The notes under the pieces were generated by a model. The model had not been told where the DNA came from. It was given only the letters and a program-made list of their open reading frames with translations, and ran no database searches. This document shows, one piece after another, positions 1 through 5,784 of a DNA stretch of 30,374 nt; the stretch's first letter is position 1, and every line of letters starts with the position of its first letter. Origin of the DNA: a virus; the IMG/VR virus record IMGVR_UViG_3300042546_000752, positions 1 to 30,374 of that record. One strand, written 5' to 3'. A program made the position numbers and the translations under genes.

Positions 1-310
1 CTTCGTTACCATTACCCATACGTCCCGCATAAACGCGATTTGCGATGGCTTCTGGTTTGCGTTCGTATTTAGCAGCAGTGGCTTGATCGGGGAAATATTT
101 TTTAAACACTCCCATCAAACCTTTTGCGGAATAATTTAAATTCTCACTAAATGCTTTGAAACCACCTGTTTCGTGCGCCGTCTGACCAAAAAAGTGTGCA
201 GCGCGAGCAGGGGATAACTTATAATAGGCTGCAGCAGCACGCAGGGTTCCTGGTCCCCACGCACCGTCTGCTGTGACTCCAATCTTTTGCTGTAATGATT
301 TCAAACTCAT
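1..310 (-). CDS. Endolysin, GH19 (chitinase-like) family, C-terminus cut by window edge
   Basis: Peptidoglycan-degrading endolysin released at lysis. The visible 103 residues open with a short peptidoglycan-binding-like segment (residues 3-24, ending DGAWGPGTLRAA), then enter the GH19 fold at about residue 33. HFFGQTAHETGGF (39-51) contains the Glu (E47) that is the family's general acid, followed by FSENLNYS. The ATG at 308-310 is preceded by GAGGTG, a good Shine-Dalgarno. The rest of the catalytic domain lies left of the window. It follows a holin-like membrane protein and a lipoprotein, which fits a lysis cassette. The family assignment is from motif recognition. A virion-associated lysozyme is less likely given the small leader and the neighbours. 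Confidence 0.88.
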   Translation of the reverse strand, partial: MSLKSLQQKIGVTADGAWGPGTLRAAAAYYKLSPARAAHFFGQTAHETGGFKAFSENLNYSAKGLMGVFKKYFPDQATAAKYERKPEAIANRVYAGRMGNGNE

Positions 311-318
311 AATTCACC

Positions 319-675
319 TCAAGCAATCGTATCTTCTACTTCTTCAACGAGTTCTTTAACTGGTTCTGGAAGAAGATCTTCTGCTTTAGCAGCTGGGGGC
401 GTTTCTGGTGTTGGCGCAACTGGTGGGACATTTTTATCTTCTTGCTTGCCGAGCATAATGCCAGAAAGAATACCAGTTAGGAATGTTGCGATAGGAGTAA
501 TTAATTCAAAAAATTTCGCATCATTTGGGGATTGTTGCATTGGCTGCGTGACAAAAATCAATGAGTAGAGAACTACAAACACGATTCCTGTTAATGTAAA
601 TGCCAATGAGAGACCGACTGTAAATTTCAATCGAGCCATCAATTCTGATTCAGTATAACGTGGACCCTTAAACAT
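319..675 (-). CDS. Holin-like two-TM membrane protein
   Basis: This 118-aa protein has two hydrophobic segments, about residues 17-45 and 58-77. A charged, proline-rich acidic tail follows (about 78-118, PPVAPTPETPPAAKAED...). Size, topology and position directly upstream of the endolysin suggest a holin or other lysis-associated inner-membrane protein. Similar proteins in aquatic T4-like phages are usually annotated only as hypothetical. The ATG is preceded by AGGAG at good spacing. Only 8 nt separate its stop from the endolysin start. No catalytic motif is seen, and the holin role is inferred from context. Confidence 0.7.
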   Translation of the reverse strand: MFKGPRYTESELMARLKFTVGLSLAFTLTGIVFVVLYSLIFVTQPMQQSPNDAKFFELITPIATFLTGILSGIMLGKQEDKNVPPVAPTPETPPAAKAEDLLPEPVKELVEEVEDTIA

Positions 676-677
676 AA

Positions 678-923
678 TTATTCTCCTGTATTTTCAGTTT
701 CAGTATTACAATTACAATCTGCAGCTGGTGCTGCTGGTTCTTCAACTGGTGTTTGTTGTGGTGGCAACCCATTCAATGTGTCAAAACAGAAACCATCAAC
801 CTCACACTGTGGGCGAGAGCATTCTGCTTTATCTTTATTTTCTGGATCTTGGCAAGGATATCTATATGTATCTGCGCACCCAACTAATAATAAAGCAGCA
901 AAAATATTTAATACCGCTTTCAT
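678..923 (-). CDS. Small secreted lipoprotein (o-spanin-like candidate)
   Basis: An 81-aa protein with a bacterial lipoprotein signal: MKAVLNIF..LLLVGC with lipobox L-V-G|C at Cys16. Ala at +2 suggests outer-membrane sorting in a Gram-negative cell. The mature part is rich in Cys, Pro and acidic residues (TYRYPCQDPENKDKAEC...), a pattern I recognise from short lipoproteins of aquatic T4-like phages. It lies 2 nt before the holin-like gene, so an outer-membrane spanin component is plausible, although no i-spanin partner is visible here. AGAGGT precedes the ATG. The lipoprotein call is strong and the spanin role is speculative. Confidence 0.72.
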   Translation of the reverse strand: MKAVLNIFAALLLVGCADTYRYPCQDPENKDKAECSRPQCEVDGFCFDTLNGLPPQQTPVEEPAAPAADCNCNTETENTGE

Positions 924-926
924 TTT

Positions 927-1916
927 TTACCTCTCATCTAATTTAACATTACCTGAACGGCGACCTGCAGTCGTTGTTCCTTTCGGAAGCGCTGCTCTTG
1001 GTCTTGGTCCTTCAAAACTCATTTTATCAACATGTTGAACTGAGACCCCTTTTTTACCTGCTGCAGATTTAACAATATAACTTGCAGCATGCGGAGAACC
1101 TTCAACAAATTTACCGCGACCAGTTGTTGCTTCTTTACGAACAAAATGATTTAATTCTGGATGTGTATTGTGTACTGTGTCTAATGCTTTTTGGGCTTTT
1201 TGTTTTAAGCCCTGCAACTCTGAATCTTTTGCAGTACGCATTGCATCCAAATGCTTACCTGCTTGTTTTATATGAGACATAATACTTGAATGTATTTCGT
1301 CTTTTTTCTTTTGAGGAAGTTTAGCATATTTTGGATGATTATTCAACATTTCTTTTGCAGCATGATGATGTACTGCACTATTTTCTTCTGGTCCACCTGA
1401 CATTAATTGTGAACCACCACCCTTTTTCATAGACAAACGAATACCTTCGCCTGTTTTAGATTTTGGATTCATGATCGCAATATCAGTTTTAGAAGTTGCA
1501 CCTTTTGTTGCACCATACTTTTTCCAAGTTTCTGAGATTTCACCCTTACCACCACCTGTCACTTTTGCTTGGTGTTTTCCTTTTACGGCTGCTTTAAAAT
1601 CAGGGTGAGTTGCTAATGAATGTATTGTATGGATAGCGTTTTCGTGCTCTGAGTGATATGCTGCTTTATGCGCAGCAGTTTTTTTACCACCAACAAAACC
1701 TTCATGATGACCAGCGTTATCAAAATGCAATGGATGTTTTTTATTTGTTTTGGCTTTACTGAATTCTTTTTGCATTGCCTCTTTGTCGTGCGCAATGCCT
1801 AATCCATTCATATGGTTCCAGATTCTAGCGTGAGCGTGTTCGTCGCTATATGCGCCAACTTTTGCCTCAATTAATAAATCTTCATTGAGTTGTTTAAACT
1901 GTAAAAATGTTTTCAT
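927..1916 (-). CDS. Putative capsid-targeted PD-(D/E)XK-like protein
   Basis: This 329-aa protein is very rich in His, Lys and Gly. Its N-terminus MKTFLQFKQLNEDLLIE|A resembles T4 internal-protein leaders, which begin MKT[YF] and end in a prohead-protease site [LI]-x-E. Candidate cuts follow E12 and E17. The centre has SKTDIAIM (142-149) and, 16 residues on, LSMKKGGGSQLMSGGPEE (161-178). This D-x(n)-S-x-K-K pattern resembles the core of PD-(D/E)XK nucleases, with D145 and K164 as putative catalytic residues. A conserved-looking EATTGRGKF follows at 262-270. It overlaps the preceding 51-aa gene by ATGA. Neither nuclease activity nor packaging is proven; it could be a catalytically inactive core protein. 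Confidence 0.7.
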   Translation of the reverse strand: MKTFLQFKQLNEDLLIEAKVGAYSDEHAHARIWNHMNGLGIAHDKEAMQKEFSKAKTNKKHPLHFDNAGHHEGFVGGKKTAAHKAAYHSEHENAIHTIHSLATHPDFKAAVKGKHQAKVTGGGKGEISETWKKYGATKGATSKTDIAIMNPKSKTGEGIRLSMKKGGGSQLMSGGPEENSAVHHHAAKEMLNNHPKYAKLPQKKKDEIHSSIMSHIKQAGKHLDAMRTAKDSELQGLKQKAQKALDTVHNTHPELNHFVRKEATTGRGKFVEGSPHAASYIVKSAAGKKGVSVQHVDKMSFEGPRPRAALPKGTTTAGRRSGNVKLDER

Positions 1917-2068
1917 AGTTTTGGCGGCTTTCTTCTCAAGATTTTTTTATTGAGACGCTTTTTAATTTGTAAAGCATAAACGTCAGATGGGTTTGTTAAA
2001 GAAGGTACACCACCTGCTGCAACAGACACTGCTGGTGCTTCCTCTTTTACTTTAATTCTCTGAGACAT
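1913..2068 (-). CDS. Small 51-aa basic protein
   Basis: A short reading frame starting with ATG at 2066-2068 (MSQRIKVKEEAPAVSV...) and ending with a TGA that forms an ATGA overlap with the next gene. It reads through AGGVPSLTNPSDVYALQIKK (18-37) into a strongly basic tail ending RRKPPKL. It overlaps the preceding 129-aa gene by 22 nt and fills the otherwise empty space between two head-cluster genes. The coupling at both ends supports translation. IKVKE|E near the N-terminus could be a prohead-protease-type site. Function is unknown; a small head protein is the natural guess from position. Confidence 0.68.
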   Translation of the reverse strand: MSQRIKVKEEAPAVSVAAGGVPSLTNPSDVYALQIKKRLNKKILRRKPPKL

Positions 2069-2436
2069 TTTACTGCTTCCTGATCTAAGCCAATATCGTT
2101 TGACCGCAAATTTTTACCACGAATACCAAAAACAATTTCTGGCATGTAATTTAAAAAGACTAAAAATGGTTTGATTATTTCATAGTCTTTTTCTTCTAAT
2201 TTATAAAATAATATTCGAGTTGCACCTTCAACACCAAAAACATTATAAAGAACAGTAATATGATTTAAAATTAAGCGACCCTTAAATTCGCCAGAATCTC
2301 GATACTTTGTGATTAATCTTTTTATATACTGTATGCGGTTCAAATCTTCTTCGAACTCGCTCATTACAGCATTTGGTTTGCTATAACATTTTATAGCATA
2401 TAATAAAAAGTTTTCATCACACAAGTTTTGAAACAT
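2047..2436 (-). CDS. Conserved T4-like phage protein (DUF7207-like)
   Basis: A 129-aa, mostly alpha-helical protein. Its middle reads YIKRLITKYRDSGEFKGRLI followed by NHITVLYNVFGVEGATRILF, and it continues into YMPEIVFGIRG. I recognise this as a conserved protein of aquatic T4-like phages in structural regions, usually left as a domain of unknown function (DUF7207 by recollection). It contains no signal peptide, membrane span or catalytic motif. It sits 12 nt after the 2449-2838 gene. A virion or assembly role follows from position only. Confidence 0.75.
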   Translation of the reverse strand: MFQNLCDENFLLYAIKCYSKPNAVMSEFEEDLNRIQYIKRLITKYRDSGEFKGRLILNHITVLYNVFGVEGATRILFYKLEEKDYEIIKPFLVFLNYMPEIVFGIRGKNLRSNDIGLDQEAVKCLRELK

Positions 2437-2448
2437 TCAATTTACCAA

Positions 2449-2838
2449 CTAGTAATCGGCAGTTCTTCTCGTGCGTAATAAAAATTGTGAAACGCCATAA
2501 TCTGTTGGATTCTCATCCTCAGATTCTATTTCTTCCAACTCTTCATCATCAACGCCGAGATAATCTAACTCGTCTTCATCTACAACATTTGCATAAACAT
2601 CATACCCTTGCGGAGTAAGATCGTAAGTGATATACAAATAATGACCTGTGTAATCGTTTGCGCCGTCTTTCAGTTCAAACAAAAACTCATCATCTTCTTT
2701 TAGATTTATGACTGGCAAAACAAGACCATTTTGACCCAGCGTCATAGCAAGAACGCTATACGCTGTGCCAAGATCTAAAAATGGTTTTGCTAGAAATAAA
2801 TCTAGATCAGTATTTAATTTTTCAAGTTCTTTAGTCAT
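2449..2838 (-). CDS. Acidic conserved hypothetical protein
   Basis: A 129-aa, strongly acidic protein. A beta-rich middle (YLYITYDLTPQGYDVYANVV) leads to a run of Asp and Glu at about residues 85-110 and a short basic end (LLRTRRTADY). The ATG overlaps the stop of the 543-aa gene upstream by ATGA, so translation is probably coupled. I do not recognise a family with certainty. The cluster of scaffold-like genes suggests a head-related role, which is only contextual. Confidence 0.7.
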   Translation of the reverse strand: MTKELEKLNTDLDLFLAKPFLDLGTAYSVLAMTLGQNGLVLPVINLKEDDEFLFELKDGANDYTGHYLYITYDLTPQGYDVYANVVDEDELDYLGVDDEELEEIESEDENPTDYGVSQFLLRTRRTADY

Positions 2839-4466
2839 TTTTGTGGTTGTTTCTTTTTGCCCATTGGATGGAATACAACTGGATCTGCTTGCTTCTTAGT
2901 CATTGTCTTACCAGCAAACATCTTTTCGCGCATCTTCTCGCGCAATTCTTCTTCGCCGAGTTTAACACCACGAGCGCGAAGAACGTCTTTGCGCGTAATC
3001 AAATGCTTTGGATGTGCCTTTGCAGCAAGATTTTTTTCTTTTGCTGTCTTTGGTACTGTACCGCCCTTTGCTTCGCTCATTTCAGCAAACTTCTTTTCGA
3101 CGTCGTTATACTGATCTTTTGCGACAACAGAAACTTCGTGGGCTTCTTTATCTGTAAGAGTTGGTACGCGATCCTTTACGAACTCTGGGCTCAACATTTT
3201 TGGTTCGCCTGGTGGAATGAACTTCCACGCCTTACCGCTAACTGTTGTACCTGAGAAGTAACGAACTTCTTCTCTCACAGTTGGAACCATTTTACGCACG
3301 TCACGCTTCACATTTTCTTCGTCATCATCTGCTGGTGTGAAATCTTTTTTCTTTGCGTATGGATCCATTTTATATGTTCTTGCTCTTGGTGCTGCAATAT
3401 CTTTTTCATAATTTTTTCTTGCAACTTTATTGAATGCTTTTTTCCAATCAGCAGCACCTTCTTCAACTGTTTCTACTTCTTCTTTGGCTAGTTTAGCAGT
3501 TGCCTTTTCAATACCACCAAGACGCTTTTTAGCACCTTTTCTGTAATCTCTCGCTAAATCCATATATGCTGCTTTATTTTCTGGATCTCTTTTTCTTGAG
3601 CCCGACGTTTCAAAACTGGCAGCAATTCCTGTCTTTGCGCGCACTTGATTTGCTGCTTTGTTGACATAAGAAGCCAATGTTGATTTCTTGAGTTCATCAA
3701 TGTGCTCAACTTCTTCTTTCGTTAGTTTTTCTTTTGCCTTTGCAACTCCAGCTTCGCGTCTGTCCATTTTCGCAAGAGCCCATGGATAGGTCTTTTTCAT
3801 ATATTCTGGATCAGAGCCATCACGACCACCATAACGCATTTGATGATAGTCGTACGCTTTTTTCATTTCTTTACTTGCTTTTTTAGCATAACTTTGCAAA
3901 GTAGATTTTTTGAGTTCATCGACTTGTTGGAATTCCTCATACATGTGTCGAGGTTCTTGATCATTAATTACATGATGTGTATATTTTTTTCCGTTGTGGG
4001 TGACATTAACATGTGATTCTTCTTCACCCCCAGAATCTACAATAGCCTGAATCTCATGAGGTTCAAGATGATCATTATCGCCTCGTTTTAGAGCTTTATG
4101 TACAACATCGTCAGTTAGATCATGGTGCGAACGCACCGTATATCCGTAAGATTTACCGTTGACTTTTCCTGTATAATGAAAGAGTCCACCTTCATCAATC
4201 TGCTCGGCTTCTTCATTCATCTCACCTTCCATATAATTGGCGGCAGTAAGAACATAATCTTCAGCAAGAGTAATCTTGCTTTGTACCCACTCAGGTAAGT
4301 TTGTTGAGTCGTCAAGCATGTCGTGCAACTTCTGAGCATTTGTAATAATGCTCTTTAATTGCGACTTTGCCATGTCGCCTTCGTAGTCGTATTCGCGCTC
4401 GTCTTTTTCTTCTGTGAAGTGTGTCTTAACGAGAAGATTAGCGAAAATATCTTTATAGTCACTCAT
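2835..4466 (-). CDS. Repeat-bearing head/scaffold-like protein, 543 aa
   Basis: A charged protein with four parts. Residues 30-84 form a helical domain I recognise from phage scaffold-region proteins (AKSQLKSIITNAQKLHDML, then LPEWVQSKITLAEDYV). Residues 93-175 carry GGLFHYTGKVNGKSYGYTV and surrounding sequence. Residues 182-255 and 256-335 are two diverged copies of a 74-80-residue unit beginning [VI]DELKKSTL.SY..KA and ending KL.KEEVE. A basic C-terminal part follows (HLITRKDVLRARGVKLGEEE). Units are separated by acidic EEVE-x-[VI]-DE linkers resembling prohead-protease sites. AAGG precedes the ATG. It is probably an internal head or core protein, inferred from composition and neighbours; no enzyme motif is seen. 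Confidence 0.78.
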   Translation of the reverse strand: MSDYKDIFANLLVKTHFTEEKDEREYDYEGDMAKSQLKSIITNAQKLHDMLDDSTNLPEWVQSKITLAEDYVLTAANYMEGEMNEEAEQIDEGGLFHYTGKVNGKSYGYTVRSHHDLTDDVVHKALKRGDNDHLEPHEIQAIVDSGGEEESHVNVTHNGKKYTHHVINDQEPRHMYEEFQQVDELKKSTLQSYAKKASKEMKKAYDYHQMRYGGRDGSDPEYMKKTYPWALAKMDRREAGVAKAKEKLTKEEVEHIDELKKSTLASYVNKAANQVRAKTGIAASFETSGSRKRDPENKAAYMDLARDYRKGAKKRLGGIEKATAKLAKEEVETVEEGAADWKKAFNKVARKNYEKDIAAPRARTYKMDPYAKKKDFTPADDDEENVKRDVRKMVPTVREEVRYFSGTTVSGKAWKFIPPGEPKMLSPEFVKDRVPTLTDKEAHEVSVVAKDQYNDVEKKFAEMSEAKGGTVPKTAKEKNLAAKAHPKHLITRKDVLRARGVKLGEEELREKMREKMFAGKTMTKKQADPVVFHPMGKKKQPQK

Positions 4467-4467
4467 T

Positions 4468-5196
4468 TTACTTACCTTTTCTTTGAGTTAATAATTGTTT
4501 TAGTTTTGCTCTTGCTAAATTACGAGCGCGACGAAAACCATATGGATGTTTTCCAGCAGGGGCATTTGCTGGTTTTGTTTTAACTGGTCCACCAAGAATT
4601 GTTTCTGCTTCTTGTTTTGTTGCTTCATCAACAACGACAACTTCTTCCTGCATCTTACGCATTTTGCGAGCGAGAGAGGCATAATGACCATATGCTGTAC
4701 CTGCTTGACGCTTTGCTTTCTTTTCAGCCATCTCTTTGTCGATTAGATCTTGACGAACTTTCTGCTGCTTTGGTAACAATGCTTCATCAGTTTGTTCAAC
4801 ATTTTCACCAAGACGACCAGCCTTAATCGTTCCACCCGCTTTCACATAAGAAATAATGTCACGATTAGTTTCTAATCCACCACCAAGACCTTCTCCACCT
4901 TCGCGGCGACGTCTTCCCATTTCACGAACGCGCTCTGAAGAAGAAACAAGTTCTTTGTTTTTCTTCGAATTTGCAACAGCAGCAATAGCAGCCATACGTG
5001 CCTTTTTCTTATTAATGTCACCAACATCTTTCTTGGCTTGAGCGACGCTCTTTTGTGCGCCCTCATGACCAATGCTCTTCAGAAATTCTTGGAACTTTGG
5101 ATTTTTCGCATGAGTTTTCTTCAGTTTGCTCTTGAGCGCTTCGGAACCAGAAGTAAAAACCTTATGCCAAGCAGCATTTTCGTTAATATCGTTCAT
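4468..5196 (-). CDS. Basic head-cluster protein, 242 aa
   Basis: A lysine- and arginine-rich protein. The N-terminal third (AWHKVFTSGSEALKSKLKK, then KFQEFLKSIGHEGAQKSVAQ) is helical. A glycine/arginine stretch follows (MGRRRREGGEGLGGG), then two acidic linkers, ENVEQTDEALL (about 130-140) and EEVVVVDEATK (about 184-194). The very basic tail is AGKHPYGFRRARNLARAKLK. The linkers match those in the 543- and 787-aa neighbours. GAGGAT precedes the ATG by 9 nt, and the stop is 1 nt before the 543-aa gene. High positive charge suggests DNA contact inside the head. The family is not recognised. Confidence 0.72.
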   Translation of the reverse strand: MNDINENAAWHKVFTSGSEALKSKLKKTHAKNPKFQEFLKSIGHEGAQKSVAQAKKDVGDINKKKARMAAIAAVANSKKNKELVSSSERVREMGRRRREGGEGLGGGLETNRDIISYVKAGGTIKAGRLGENVEQTDEALLPKQQKVRQDLIDKEMAEKKAKRQAGTAYGHYASLARKMRKMQEEVVVVDEATKQEAETILGGPVKTKPANAPAGKHPYGFRRARNLARAKLKQLLTQRKGK

Positions 5197-5214
5197 GCGA
5201 ATATCCTCGGTTAA

Positions 5215-5748
5215 TTAAACGCCCTTGAGCGTTGTGGCAACCATCCAGTTAAGTTTACCGAACTCTTCAATCTTGGCTTGCAAGAAGTTGGAGAATCCAA
5301 TTTCGTTGGCAGCTTCGGCAGCTGCATAAAGCGTCTTCATTTCGCGAATGAGTTTGCTCATCTCATTGTTTAGATTCAAAAGCATTTCGCGTGGTGCAAG
5401 CATTGTAGAAGTATCTTCTACGATTGAAGACTTACGAGCAAGCGTTGCTGGTGAAAGTATTACATATCCACCAAGGATACGAATATGTTCAGCGTGCGGG
5501 TCAACTGACTCGTACAAACCCTCATAAACTTTCTTGAAAAGTTCATGGTATTGTGGGAAGTTTGCGCCGTCGACATTCAAATGATAGGTATGAGCCTTCA
5601 AATAAACGCCATAAACGTCGTTTAGAGCCTTATCAGCCATTGTGACAAGACCTGCCTTTTGTACTTCTACATCTTCTTTTAACTTCGCAGCCATAACAGA
5701 CTTTGCTGCGCCAGCTACTGAAAGTAGTGATTTATCTTTAATGAACAT
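5215..5748 (-). CDS. Dps-like ferritin-superfamily protein
   Basis: This 177-aa four-helix-bundle protein resembles Dps, the dodecameric iron-storing and DNA-protecting protein. Aligned to E. coli Dps, H56 (YHLNVDGANF), H68 (YHELF), D83 (ESVDP) and E87 (HAEHIR) fall at the exact spacing of ferroxidase residues H51, H63, D78 and E82, followed by IRILGGY. The equivalent of D67 is K72, and the usual Trp after the first His is Leu, so the iron site may be altered. The C-terminal helix ends FGKLNWMVATTLKGV. A roughly 30-residue N-terminal extension holds AKLKE|D, a possible prohead-protease site. GGAG precedes the ATG, and an AATAAATA late-promoter-like box ends 27 nt upstream. Family call is good; virion location is inferred. 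Confidence 0.82.
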   Translation of the reverse strand: MFIKDKSLLSVAGAAKSVMAAKLKEDVEVQKAGLVTMADKALNDVYGVYLKAHTYHLNVDGANFPQYHELFKKVYEGLYESVDPHAEHIRILGGYVILSPATLARKSSIVEDTSTMLAPREMLLNLNNEMSKLIREMKTLYAAAEAANEIGFSNFLQAKIEEFGKLNWMVATTLKGV

Positions 5749-5774
5749 GAAATTTACTCCTGGTTAGGTTCTAT

Positions 5775-5782
5775 TATTTATT
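5775..5782 (-). promoter_or_regulatory. Late-promoter-like box (AATAAATA) before the Dps-like gene
   Basis: AATAAATA matches the T4 late -10 consensus TATAAATA at 7 of 8 positions. It lies in the 36-nt gap between the 787-aa gene and the Dps-like gene, 27 nt before the ATG, leaving a leader of about 20 nt that includes GGAG. Confidence 0.65.
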
Positions 5783-5784
5783 TG

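Noticed and set aside
1613-1795. Overlapping minus-strand frame inside the 329-aa gene
   Set aside because: Out-of-frame product without domain or start signal; the 329-aa frame has clear motifs over the same DNA.
2841-3254. Long plus-strand open frames opposite the 543- and 787-aa genes (also 6604-7023 and 29209-29691)
   Set aside because: They are antisense to well-supported minus-strand genes. Products are Cys/Phe-rich shadow translations without recognisable domains or ribosome-binding sites.
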